A DNA stretch of 64,000 nucleotides from Cupriavidus basilensis (GTDB lineage: Bacteria; Pseudomonadota; Gammaproteobacteria; Burkholderiales; Burkholderiaceae), in contig NZ_JARJLM010000464.1 of NCBI RefSeq assembly GCF_029335485.1, positions 52,499-116,498 on the forward strand, read 5' to 3'. Shown here piece by piece: positions 27,807 to 36,404 of this stretch. The notes beneath the pieces are model-generated. The model saw only the letters and a list, made by a program, of their open reading frames with translations, did no database searches and was not told where the DNA came from. Both the position numbers and the translations under genes were made by a program. Numbering within the stretch: the stretch's first letter is position 1; each line of letters opens with the position of its first letter.

Positions 27807-27854
27807 CACTACCGCACTACCGCACCGCTGCACCACTGCACCACTGCACTACCG
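27807..27854. repeat. Short tandem repeat, 6 x 8 bp, in the dehydrogenase leader
   Basis: Six octamers of the form CACTACCG, CACCGCTG or CACCACTG, ending 36 bp before the dehydrogenase start. It is the longest run of this kind in the window by copy number. Confidence 0.85.
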
Positions 27855-27890
27855 CCCTCCACTTCCGCACCATCGACCGGATCTCTCCCG

Positions 27891-28826
27891 ATGAAACACC
27901 GCCTCCTCCAGCACGGACGCTTGCCGGCCCCCCTTGAAGCCAGCCTGGCCGAACACTACGACGTCCATCCGCTGTGGGCCGAGCCCGATCCCGCGGCCTT
28001 CCTCGCCAGCCGCGGCGGCGAGTTCGCCGCGCTGACCACGCGCGCCGCGATCGGCGTCGATGCCGCGACGATCGCGGCCATGCCGGCGCTGAAGGTCATT
28101 TCGAGCTTTGGCGTCGGCCTCGACAAGATCGATCTCGAGGCGGCGCGTGGGCGCGGCATCGCCGTCGGCTATACGCCGGACGTGCTCAACGACTGCGTGG
28201 CCGATACCGCCTTTGGGCTGCTGATGGATGTGGCGCGCGGCTTCAGCGCGGCCGATCGTTTTGTCAGGCGCGGCGAATGGCCGAAGGCGCAGTTCCCGAT
28301 GACCACCCGCGTCAGCGGCAAGCGCCTCGGCATCATCGGCATGGGGCGTATCGGCCGTGTGATTGCCCGCCGCGGCTCCGGCTTCGACATGGAGGTCCGC
28401 TATCACAGCCGCCGCCCCGTGGCGGACGTGGACTACCGTCACGAATCCTCCCTGACCGAACTGGCGAAGTGGGCGGATTTCCTCGTCATCGCCACGGCCG
28501 GCGGGCCGGAAACCCGGCACCTGGTCAGCGCCGCCGTGCTCGAGGCGCTCGGCCCGCAGGGCTTCCTGGTCAATATCGCGCGCGGCACCGTGGTGGATGA
28601 AGCCGCGCTGGTGGACGCGCTGGTGCACCGGCGCATTGCCGGCGCCGGCCTGGACGTCTTTGAAAACGAGCCTCAGGTACCCGAGGCGCTGTTCGCGCTG
28701 GACAACGTCGTGCTGCTTCCGCATATCGCCAGCGCCACGCACGAGACCCGCAACGCGATGGCGGACCTGGTCTTCGAGAACCTGCAGAGCTTCTTCGCCA
28801 GGGGGGCCGTGAAGGCGGCGGCCTGA
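27891..28826 (+). CDS. D-isomer 2-hydroxyacid dehydrogenase (glyoxylate/hydroxypyruvate reductase-like)
   Basis: A 311-residue NAD(P)-dependent enzyme. Rossmann motif GIIGMGRIGRVIA near residue 150, catalytic Arg in VNIARGTVVDE, Glu in DVFENEP and His in LLPHIASAT. It ends the sugar-acid operon and could reduce the aldehyde-derived acid (for example glyoxylate or hydroxypyruvate) or oxidise a 2-hydroxyacid. ATG at 27891 follows a weak ribosome site (CGGATCTCTCCCG). No truncation is seen. Confidence 0.9.
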   Translation: MKHRLLQHGRLPAPLEASLAEHYDVHPLWAEPDPAAFLASRGGEFAALTTRAAIGVDAATIAAMPALKVISSFGVGLDKIDLEAARGRGIAVGYTPDVLNDCVADTAFGLLMDVARGFSAADRFVRRGEWPKAQFPMTTRVSGKRLGIIGMGRIGRVIARRGSGFDMEVRYHSRRPVADVDYRHESSLTELAKWADFLVIATAGGPETRHLVSAAVLEALGPQGFLVNIARGTVVDEAALVDALVHRRIAGAGLDVFENEPQVPEALFALDNVVLLPHIASATHETRNAMADLVFENLQSFFARGAVKAAA

Positions 28827-29106
28827 GAGACGGTGCTGGCGCATCGGGTGGGCTGCGATTGGCGCTGTTCTGGGCATGAGACAACAGGCGCCTCCAATCC
28901 GCACCCGTGGCCTACTTGACGGGGGACCCGGGGCCATCCCTCATCACTGACCACGCCCACACAGTGTTGTTTGAGTGCAGGCCCTTCCGCCAAGCTTGTT
29001 CATGTCGGGCCTCCTGTGCGTCGAGTCGGTCTACCCCGGTCGCTTCTGCGCGACCGGAGGAAGGCCCGCTAGATCATTGCCAGAGCCCAAGCAAGCGATG
29101 CGTACC
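28827..29106. other. Convergent gap between two operons, with dispersed repeat copy 2
   Basis: Contains the second copy of the 35-bp dispersed repeat (28832-28866). No gene is seen, and I could not identify a clean terminator with a T-run. Confidence 0.5.
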
Positions 29107-30252
29107 TTACGTGGCAGCAATCAGTGCAAGGTGTTTGTAGACGACGCATGCCGCCTCCAATTGATCCACGGCAATGGACTCATCTATTGTATGAGCGTCT
29201 TCTTCGGCGCCAGGTCCCAGGCCAATGGTAGGAATGCCACGGCGTCCGGCGGACTCGGAGCCATTGGTGCAGAACGCCCAACTGCCTACGCGGGGTTCGA
29301 TGCCGGAGCGCGTTACTGCCTCCACGGCGGCGCGCACCAGCGGATGTTCGGCGCCTTGTTGCCATGCGGGCAGCCAGCGCGAAGGGCTGGCTCGTTCGCC
29401 GGTGAACGTCTCCACCTGATCTTCGCTTACCGCTAGCGTAAAGTCCTTCAATCCCGCGGCTTCCAAGCAGGTGCTGATGCTTCCAAGGACATCCTCCCGG
29501 GTTTCGCCGCTCAGGGTACGACGGTCGAAGCGAATGGTGGTGGAAAGCGGAATCATCGAGATCGAAGGATGCGGCGACGAGATGATATCGGTCGGCACCA
29601 GCAATGCTTGGCCCAGGCGCGAATCGCTGGGCAACACCAGGTTTTCCAATGCAAGCAATGCACGGGCAGCCGCATGCAGCGGATTCACGCCAAGATGCGG
29701 CGTAGCGGCATGCGCTGGCTTGCCGTGGAAGGTAAGCTGGATTTCCAGCCGGCCCTTTTGCGCGGCCTTGACCTGGAGCTTTGACGGCTCGCAGATGACA
29801 ACCGCGGCGGGCGCGCATGCATCGAGAACCGAGGAAAGCGCGTAGCCTTCGATCACCTCCTCGAGAACGCTGGCGGATACCGCCACACGCCGCGTCAGGC
29901 GGCGCTCGCGTGCGGCGGCGGCAACTCCGCAGATTGCCGCCGCGATACCACCTTTCATATCGGTGCTGCCGCGGCCGTAGATCCGGCCCTCATGAAGGGT
30001 CCCGCCGTAGGGATCGAAGCGCCAGCTACCGGTCACGGGCACGACGTCCATGTGGCCGTCGAACAGCAGCGCCACCTCGGCGTCTTCCGGGCCGATCAGG
30101 CCCAGCACCGACCCGTTACGGTCCGTGGTCACGGAACTAAAGCCGAACTCGCGCATGCGCCGTACCATCAGCGCTGCCATATCGCCCTCCTTTCCGGAAA
30201 GGCTGGGAATGCGGATCATTTCCTGCGTCAGGGTAATGACATCGGTTGTCAT
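29107..30252 (-). CDS. M20-family peptidase/deacylase, YgeY-like
   Basis: A 381-residue dinuclear-zinc hydrolase of the ArgE/DapE/YgeY group. Metal ligands are readable in LLFDGHMDVVP, YGRGSTDMKGG, VLEEVIEG and the C-terminal EDAHTIDESI. The dimerisation insert contains GKPAHAATPH. ATG at 30252 is used (a longer frame begins at 30300). Last gene of the six-gene RpiR operon. In Escherichia coli ygeY lies beside ygeX, the same partner as here, so it probably removes an acyl or carbamoyl group from a diaminopropionate-like compound. That role is inference. Confidence 0.85.
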   Translation of the reverse strand: MTTDVITLTQEMIRIPSLSGKEGDMAALMVRRMREFGFSSVTTDRNGSVLGLIGPEDAEVALLFDGHMDVVPVTGSWRFDPYGGTLHEGRIYGRGSTDMKGGIAAAICGVAAAARERRLTRRVAVSASVLEEVIEGYALSSVLDACAPAAVVICEPSKLQVKAAQKGRLEIQLTFHGKPAHAATPHLGVNPLHAAARALLALENLVLPSDSRLGQALLVPTDIISSPHPSISMIPLSTTIRFDRRTLSGETREDVLGSISTCLEAAGLKDFTLAVSEDQVETFTGERASPSRWLPAWQQGAEHPLVRAAVEAVTRSGIEPRVGSWAFCTNGSESAGRRGIPTIGLGPGAEEDAHTIDESIAVDQLEAACVVYKHLALIAAT

Positions 30253-30306
30253 GCTGGACTCCAATTTGGGGGGGAGAAGGGACGCCGGGCATCCCCACAA
30301 AGCCGG

Positions 30307-31644
30307 TTAGCGGTTCACCAGTGCCTTCGGCACGCGATAGACGAGGATGGCGCCGGTCACCGTGAAAGAGGCGAGGAAGTACATACCCCAGTTGGTCGAG
30401 CCGGTGAGATCCTTGATCCAGCCAATCGTGTATGGGCTGGCAAAGGCAGCCAGACCGGCGAACGCATTGATCGCGGCAATGCCGGCGGCGGCGCTCTTCC
30501 CTTCCAGGAAGGCGGTCGGCAAGCTCCAGAACAGCGGCGAGCAGACCATGCAGCCGGCCGCCGCAATCGACAGCATGGCAACGGCGAGTGTCGGGTTGTG
30601 GCTGAACAGTGTACTCAGGGCGAGGCCGGTGCCGCCGACGAGAAACGGAATGATCATGTGCCAGCGGCGCTCGCGGGTCGCATCCGAGTGGCGGCACACC
30701 AGCACCATGGATACCACGGCACAGGCATTGGGAATCGCGGTCAGGAACCCGATCTCCAGAAGGGACACGACACCGGTGGATTTGATGACTGACGGAATCC
30801 AGAAGGCAAGGCCGGACAAACTGGAGACCGTGCAGTAGCAGATCAACGCCATATGAACAACCCGCCGGTCCTTCAGCAGTTTCCACAGGGAGACATGTTC
30901 GACCTTGACTGCCTTCTCCGCCGCCAGGTTCTCGACAAGGCGCGCCTTTTCGCCGGCATCGAGCCAGGCCGCGTCGCTGATGCGATCGTCCAGGTACCAG
31001 AGCACGGCCAGGCCGAGGAGGATTGACGGAACGGCCTCGATGATGAACATCCATTGCCAGCCGGCAAAACCGCCATGGCTGTGCAGGCCTTCCATTATCC
31101 CGCCAGACAGTGGTCCGCCGAGAATGCCGGCAAAGGGCACCGCCGTCATGAATACGGCAATGATCTGGCCGCGCCGGTTCGATGGGAACCAATAGGTCAG
31201 GTACAGGATAATGCCTGGATAAAAGCCAGCCTCAGCGGCACCGAGCAGGAAGCGCATCACGTAGAACTGGGTGGGCGTCTGCGTCATTGCCATCGCTGCG
31301 GAGATGAGACCCCACAGGATCATGATGCGAGCCAGCGTTTTTCGGGCGCCGATGCGGTGCATCAGGACATTGCTCGGCACTTCAAACAAAAAATATCCGA
31401 TAAAGAAAACACCGGCCCCGAGACCATAGACCGTTTCGCTGAACTTCAGGTCGTCGAGCATCTGCAGCTTGGCAAAGCCGACGTTGACGCGGTCCAGGAA
31501 TGCAGCGATATAGCAGACCATCAGAAATGGCAGCAGCCGCCACGCCACTTTGCTGTACAAGGCGTCGTCGCGAGCGGACGGCGCGCTTTCCTCAACGCGC
31601 GAGGCGGGCTTTACGCCGCCTGCCGTTTGCAGGGAATCACTCAT
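30307..31644 (-). CDS. MFS transporter, anion:cation symporter (ACS) family
   Basis: A 445-residue, 12-helix carrier. ACS-family marks are VCYIAAFLDRVNVGFAKLQM after TM1 and the loop-2/3 motif MHRIGARKTLARIMILWG. ATG at 31644 is chosen; the listed upstream codons lack a ribosome site. It lies between the M20 hydrolase and the D-carbamoylase, so it likely imports the carbamoylated or acylated substrate of the operon. Members carry carboxylates such as tartrate, phthalate and allantoate. Confidence 0.9.
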   Translation of the reverse strand: MSDSLQTAGGVKPASRVEESAPSARDDALYSKVAWRLLPFLMVCYIAAFLDRVNVGFAKLQMLDDLKFSETVYGLGAGVFFIGYFLFEVPSNVLMHRIGARKTLARIMILWGLISAAMAMTQTPTQFYVMRFLLGAAEAGFYPGIILYLTYWFPSNRRGQIIAVFMTAVPFAGILGGPLSGGIMEGLHSHGGFAGWQWMFIIEAVPSILLGLAVLWYLDDRISDAAWLDAGEKARLVENLAAEKAVKVEHVSLWKLLKDRRVVHMALICYCTVSSLSGLAFWIPSVIKSTGVVSLLEIGFLTAIPNACAVVSMVLVCRHSDATRERRWHMIIPFLVGGTGLALSTLFSHNPTLAVAMLSIAAAGCMVCSPLFWSLPTAFLEGKSAAAGIAAINAFAGLAAFASPYTIGWIKDLTGSTNWGMYFLASFTVTGAILVYRVPKALVNR

Positions 31645-31745
31645 TTTGTTCCTCCTTTGGTTTTTTAAGGCCAAACGCTCCCCTGCGGGCGCCGCAAGGC
31701 GCTCGCTGAAATTATTGTTCTGGGAAGCTTGGTAAGGTTGCCCGG

Positions 31746-32690
31746 TCAGGCCGCCAGATGCTCTGGCTCGATGGCGCCCCGGCGCGAGGTGATCAGCCCG
31801 TAGGCATCCGGGCGGCGGTGACGGTCGAAATTGAACGTCGTAGTCTTGTAGGAGTGGCAGAGATCCAGGTCGCAGCGAGCAATTGCCAGTTCGTCGCCCT
31901 TGGTCGAGCAGGCCGCCACGATCTCACCCGACGGCGCAATGATGCAGGTGCCGCCGATCATCTCGCAGCCTTCTTCCTTGCCGCCCTTGGCAACGCCGAC
32001 CACCCAGGTGCCGTTCTGGTAGGCACCGGCTTGCATGACAAGGTGGTTGTGAAACATCGACAGATCGTCGTGCTCTGGCGCGGGCGGGTTGTGCACCGGG
32101 GTGTTGTATCCCAGCAGGATCATTTCCGCGCCCTGCAGTCCCATCACCCGGTAGGTTTCCGACCAGCGCCTGTCATTGCACAGGGCCATGCCAATCACAC
32201 CGCCGTAGGCACGCCACACATCGAATCCCGGTCCCGGTTCAAAGTAGCGCTTTTCGAGATGCTGGAAGTCGCGCCAGGGTTCATGCTCGGCATGCCCGGG
32301 AAGATGCACTTTGCGGTATTTCCCGATGATGGCGCCGTCCTGCCCGACCAGAATCGACGTGTTATAGCGCCTTGCGGCACCCTGTTCCAGCGCAAGCTCG
32401 GCATAGCCGAGATAGAAGCCGACTCCCAGCCTGGCCGCGGTCTCGAACAGCACGCGGGTTTCCGCACCGGGCATCTCGCGCTCGTAGAAAGCGTCGAGTT
32501 CGGCCGGATCTTCCAGATACCAGCGCGGAAAGAAGGTGGTCAGTGCAAGTTCCGGAAATACAACCAGCTGGCAGCCCATGGCATGCGCTTGGTGAAGATG
32601 CGCCAGCAAGCGCTCGACGACGTCCCGGCGGGAATCGGCACGTTGAATTGGCCCAAGCTGGGCGGCGGCGACATTGATAAAGCGTGGCAT
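31746..32690 (-). CDS. N-carbamoyl-D-amino acid hydrolase (nitrilase superfamily)
   Basis: A 314-residue cytoplasmic enzyme that hydrolyses an N-carbamoyl-D-amino acid to the D-amino acid, CO2 and ammonia. The catalytic triad is plain: Glu47 in VVFPELALTTFFPRW, Lys127 in GKYRKVHLPGH and Cys171 in MALCNDRRW. Long stretches such as FQHLEKRYFEPG and GYNTPVHNPP are as in the Agrobacterium D-carbamoylase, one residue shorter before the Cys. It lies 17 bp downstream of the L-carbamoylase. No hydantoinase is present in the window. Confidence 0.92.
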   Translation of the reverse strand: MPRFINVAAAQLGPIQRADSRRDVVERLLAHLHQAHAMGCQLVVFPELALTTFFPRWYLEDPAELDAFYEREMPGAETRVLFETAARLGVGFYLGYAELALEQGAARRYNTSILVGQDGAIIGKYRKVHLPGHAEHEPWRDFQHLEKRYFEPGPGFDVWRAYGGVIGMALCNDRRWSETYRVMGLQGAEMILLGYNTPVHNPPAPEHDDLSMFHNHLVMQAGAYQNGTWVVGVAKGGKEEGCEMIGGTCIIAPSGEIVAACSTKGDELAIARCDLDLCHSYKTTTFNFDRHRRPDAYGLITSRRGAIEPEHLAA

Positions 32691-32707
32691 GAATCGGACT
32701 CCAATTT

Positions 32708-33964
32708 CTATTGTTCGGCAAGTTCGAGCAGCAAATCGAGCAGGACGCTGGCGCCCGCCTCGATATCGCGGTCATTGGTAAACTCGGCCACGTTGTGGGA
32801 CAGGCCGCCGACACTGGGTACGAAGATCATGCCCGCAGGACACATACGTGCCAGGATCTGTGCGTCGTGACCCGCGCCGCTCGCAATGCGCTGCACACTG
32901 TGGCCGTGCCGGCGGGCGATCGTTTCCACCCGGCCGATGATCTGGTTGTCGAAGGCAACGGGGGCAAAGTCAGCAAGCGATCGATAGGACAGCTTTACCC
33001 CCTCGGCGCGCGCCAGTTCGTGCGCAAAGTCGAACGTGCGGCGCACGGCTTCGGCCAGGACCGTCTCATCGGTATTGCGCAGGTCCAGCGTGAACACGGC
33101 CAGGTTCGGGATCACATTGACCAGGTTCGGCGAGAGCTTGACATGTCCCACCGTTGCCAACTGGCCGCCTCCCAACTCACGTGTCAGGTCCCGCGCAAAG
33201 CAGGCGATGCGTGCCGCAACCAGGCCCGCGTCATGCCGCAGGCGCATCGGCGTGGTGCCGGCGTGATTCGACGTGCCTTCGACAGTGAATTCCGTCCAGT
33301 GAATCCCCTGCACGCCGGTGACGGCGCCGATCGTGACGCCCTCATGCTCCAGCACTGGCCCCTGCTCCACATGCAGTTCGACAAAGGCGTGCAGCTGGTT
33401 CGTACCTACCGGATGCGTGCCAGCATAGCCGATGCGCCGCAGGTTCTCTCCGACCGTACTGCCATCTATGCCCTTGGTATCGAGCGCTTGCTGCAGCGGG
33501 AGGTCGCCCTGGAATACCAGGCTGCCCATCATGTCCGGCGCGAAACGCGCGCCCTCCTCGTTGGTAAAGAAAGCGACCGCCAGGGGCCGCCGCGTGGCGA
33601 CGCCGGCATCGTTCAAGGCGGCCATCACTTCAAGGCCGGCGAGCACGCCAAGGTTGCCGTCATAGCGCCCGCCAGTACGGACCGTATCGATGTGCGAACC
33701 CGTCATGACTGGTGCGAGATCCTCCCGCCCACGCCGCACGCCGACCACATTTCCTATCGCGTCGATGCTCACCACCAGCCCAAGCTCGCGCATCCAGCGC
33801 ACCACCAGGTCGCGCCCCAGGCCATCCTCGTCGGTCAGCGCGAGCCGGCTGACACCGCCGCCGTCGATCGCACCGACCTGCGCCAGCGCCGCGATCCGGC
33901 CCAGCAGGCGGGGCAAGTCGATGCGGGGCGCGGCAGTTCGATTCGTTGTCATGGTCATGGTCAT
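32708..33964 (-). CDS. M20 Zn-dependent hydrolase, N-carbamoyl-L-amino acid hydrolase/allantoate amidohydrolase type
   Basis: A 418-residue enzyme of the hydantoinase/carbamoylase family. Metal and substrate motifs: MTGSHIDTVRTGGRYDGNLG, FFTNEEGARF, VELHVEQGP, NHAGTTPM and the C-terminal GGLSHNVAEF. It should release ammonia and CO2 from an N-carbamoyl (ureido) group on an L-configured carbon, or act on allantoate. The start is the ATG at 33964, two bases after the stop of the diaminopropionate lyase; an in-frame TTG at 33970 overlaps that stop. Translational coupling with the lyase is likely. Confidence 0.9.
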   Translation of the reverse strand: MTMTMTTNRTAAPRIDLPRLLGRIAALAQVGAIDGGGVSRLALTDEDGLGRDLVVRWMRELGLVVSIDAIGNVVGVRRGREDLAPVMTGSHIDTVRTGGRYDGNLGVLAGLEVMAALNDAGVATRRPLAVAFFTNEEGARFAPDMMGSLVFQGDLPLQQALDTKGIDGSTVGENLRRIGYAGTHPVGTNQLHAFVELHVEQGPVLEHEGVTIGAVTGVQGIHWTEFTVEGTSNHAGTTPMRLRHDAGLVAARIACFARDLTRELGGGQLATVGHVKLSPNLVNVIPNLAVFTLDLRNTDETVLAEAVRRTFDFAHELARAEGVKLSYRSLADFAPVAFDNQIIGRVETIARRHGHSVQRIASGAGHDAQILARMCPAGMIFVPSVGGLSHNVAEFTNDRDIEAGASVLLDLLLELAEQ

Positions 33965-33966
33965 CT

Positions 33967-35199
33967 TCAAGCCGCCATCCTGACTTGCTCGGGCGACTTG
34001 CCAACGATGCGCTGGTAAAGCGCCGCATCGGTGGCGCCCTCGCTGCCGAATACCAGGATGCGGCTGCTGGCGTCGAGGCCAAGCTGTGCGCGCACTTGTG
34101 CATCGCCAAGCGCGCCGAGGCAGCCGGCCAGGCCGGCGACGGCTGATTCACCGGCCACCAGCGGCGCGTCGCCGTAACAGCCGGCGGCCAGCAGCCGTAC
34201 CGTCTCCAGCGCCGATTCATCGTCGATGGTCAGGAAAGCGTGCGCGCCGGGATGAAGGATCTCCCACGCCAGCAGCGACACCTCGCCACAGGCCAGGCCG
34301 GCCATGACGGTGTCGAGATCGCCATGCACGGCGACCGGCTTGCCGGCACGGGTACTCTCGTACAGGCAGGCCGCTTTGTCGGGTTCCACCACGACAAAGC
34401 GCGGGCGGGATGCACCGAGCTGCTCCCAAAAATGCGCGCATACCGCCGCCGCGAGACCGCCCACGCCGCCCTGCAGGAACACGTGCGTTGGTACTTGCCC
34501 GGCCGGCAGTTGTTGCAGCGCTTCATCGGCCATCACGGCGTAGCCTTGCATTACGTCCTTCGGCACATCCATGTAGCCTTCATAGGACGTGTCGGATACC
34601 ACGAAGCGGCCTAGCCGCGCGGCATCCTCGGCGGCTTGCCGTACGGAGTCGTCGTAGTTCCCGCTCGTGCGCACCACCTGCGCGCCATAGTGTTCGATGG
34701 CCTGCTTGCGCCCTTCGCTCACGGTCGCGTGGATGTAGATCACGCACTGGCAGCCGAAGCGCTGGGCGCCCCACGCCACCGAGCGGCCGTGATTGCCGTC
34801 CGTTGCGCAGGTCACGGTGATATCGCACGCGATATCGCGATAAAGGCCCGAGAGCAGATCGTCGACCGATACATCGGTACGGCCGGTGCGCGCTTCGATT
34901 TCGCGGAGCAGCAAGCGGCTGACGGCGTAGGCGCCGCCCAGCGCCTTGAAGCTGCCGAGGCCGAAGCGGTCGGCCTCGTCCTTGTACAGTATCTGCGCAA
35001 CGCCAGCAGCCTTGGCCAGGCCTTTGAGGTCGCACAGCGGCGTGGCTGCATAGCCCGGCCAGCGCTTGATCTGCTGTTCCGCACACAGATAGGCTTGCCC
35101 GCCGAGGATCGCTTGCTGTCGCTCGCTATATTCGGCGTCCGGTTGCACCGACGGATTGGCAGTACATTGCAGGCGAAGGTTGGGAAGCAGGGAAATCAA
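33967..35199 (-). CDS. dpaL: Diaminopropionate ammonia-lyase
   Basis: A 410-residue fold-type II PLP enzyme that converts 2,3-diaminopropionate to pyruvate and two ammonia. The PLP lysine is in RFGLGSFKALGGAYA (Lys85), the Asn/phosphate loop in CATDGNHGRSVAWGA, and the family motifs TPLCDL, SYEGY, VEPDKAACLY and MAGLACGE are all present as in E. coli YgeX. A TTG start at 35199 is chosen because GAGGAGA lies at the right distance; ATG codons at 35235 and the frame start at 35259 would add residues with no family match. Second gene of the RpiR operon, coupled to the L-carbamoylase. Confidence 0.9.
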   Translation of the reverse strand: MISLLPNLRLQCTANPSVQPDAEYSERQQAILGGQAYLCAEQQIKRWPGYAATPLCDLKGLAKAAGVAQILYKDEADRFGLGSFKALGGAYAVSRLLLREIEARTGRTDVSVDDLLSGLYRDIACDITVTCATDGNHGRSVAWGAQRFGCQCVIYIHATVSEGRKQAIEHYGAQVVRTSGNYDDSVRQAAEDAARLGRFVVSDTSYEGYMDVPKDVMQGYAVMADEALQQLPAGQVPTHVFLQGGVGGLAAAVCAHFWEQLGASRPRFVVVEPDKAACLYESTRAGKPVAVHGDLDTVMAGLACGEVSLLAWEILHPGAHAFLTIDDESALETVRLLAAGCYGDAPLVAGESAVAGLAGCLGALGDAQVRAQLGLDASSRILVFGSEGATDAALYQRIVGKSPEQVRMAA

Positions 35200-35279
35200 G
35201 ACAGTCTCCTCGAAAAAGTGGGAGCCCGCTCCCATGGAACAGGAAACGGACGTGTACATACGCTCGGTTCGGCGGCCCT

Positions 35280-36128
35280 TTACTGGTGGAGGTCGCCGTA
35301 GTGGTCATGCAGAGATTCGATCTCCTCCAGCCGGTGGCGCGCAGCGTCTCCCAATGCCAGCGCAAGACTGGTGCCGAGATGGTTGATCAGGCTGATCGCC
35401 GCGACATAGGAGTCAAATCCGGCTGCGCCATGGTTGACGCAGCGCAGGACAACGTCAGAGCGAGCGGGCAGTTCCGTCGCACTGGGATCGGTCAGGATGA
35501 TGACCTTCGCGCCAACGCGATTGGCGTGCTCCACCATTGGTCGCAGCAGCGTGACCCGGCGGCGGAAATCCATGACCAGAAGCACATCGCTATCGCCAAG
35601 GTCAGCAAGATCTTCGGCGAGATTCAGTCCGGCGCCGGGCACCAGCGTGATGCCGCCGCGTAGTTGCGTCAGCAGGGCCCACGCGTACTGCGCCAGCACG
35701 CGGCCATTGCGAAAACCCGCAATGCAGATACGGCTGGCGCCAACGCACAGGGAGATCGCGCGCTCGACGTCGGCCGGATCAAGGCGTTCGAAGGTCTGCG
35801 CCAGGTTTTGCAGGTCATTGGCCAGGTGCCGCGCAAAGGGCATGTCCGAGGACGCTGGCGGCTGCACGCCCGCAAGCTCGTACAGGGGCGAGCCACGGTC
35901 ACCCTCGTCGCGCACCAGCGCGCGCACCTCATTGAAATTCTCGTATCCCAATCGACGGAAGAAGCGTCCTGCGGTTGCCTTGGAAACACCCGCCTTCTGC
36001 GCCAACTCCGTAGCGGAGTACGCGGCGAGGTTGCCGAGACACTCAAGGGTTACCTGCGCGAGCCGTCGCTCGCTCTCCGTCAACTGGTCATGCAGTTCGA
36101 GGATCTTATCTTGTAGGGGAGAGGCCAT
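35280..36128 (-). CDS. RpiR/MurR-family regulator (HTH + SIS domain)
   Basis: A 282-residue regulator. The N-terminal HTH-6 domain reads SATELAQKAGVSKATAGRFF and RRLGYENFNEVRA; the C-terminal SIS domain (about 125-260) carries ICIAGFRNGRVLAQYAW and SDVLLVMDFRRRVT. SIS domains usually bind phosphosugars, but RpiR proteins near amino-acid and purine genes are also known. It heads the operon and its own promoter holds a perfect inverted repeat, so autoregulation and operon control are likely. Confidence 0.9.
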   Translation of the reverse strand: MASPLQDKILELHDQLTESERRLAQVTLECLGNLAAYSATELAQKAGVSKATAGRFFRRLGYENFNEVRALVRDEGDRGSPLYELAGVQPPASSDMPFARHLANDLQNLAQTFERLDPADVERAISLCVGASRICIAGFRNGRVLAQYAWALLTQLRGGITLVPGAGLNLAEDLADLGDSDVLLVMDFRRRVTLLRPMVEHANRVGAKVIILTDPSATELPARSDVVLRCVNHGAAGFDSYVAAISLINHLGTSLALALGDAARHRLEEIESLHDHYGDLHQ

Positions 36129-36156
36129 CGGGTCAGGTCGCTTTTGTCTGAAACAC

Positions 36157-36195
36157 TAGTTTCATAAATGTATACGTATGAAACTAAAGTGTCAA
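36157..36195 (-). promoter_or_regulatory. Promoter and operator of the RpiR-led operon
   Basis: On the minus strand, TTGACA (36190-36195) and TACATT (36167-36172) are 17 bp apart. A perfect inverted repeat, TAGTTTCATA-N10-TATGAAACTA (36157-36186), covers the spacer and the -10. The arm ends extend further as ACAC/AGTGT with one unpaired base. The leader to the rpiR start is short, 30-40 bp. Confidence 0.85.
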
Positions 36196-36404
36196 AGGCA
36201 ATTTTTTGCACATCGTTTTGTGCTTTTTTATGCCCTTAAGGGCCAACAGCATCGGAGATGCGCAGGAGGCGTTGCGGGGCGGAAGCCCGGCGCGACGAAG
36301 CGGGGACCGGTAGTGGCGCCCGAGCAGGCCACCACTGCCCTGCAGGCCCGGTACGACATCCCTCAAACAGATCGAATAATTGATCGCCCCGGATATCGCG
36401 ACGG

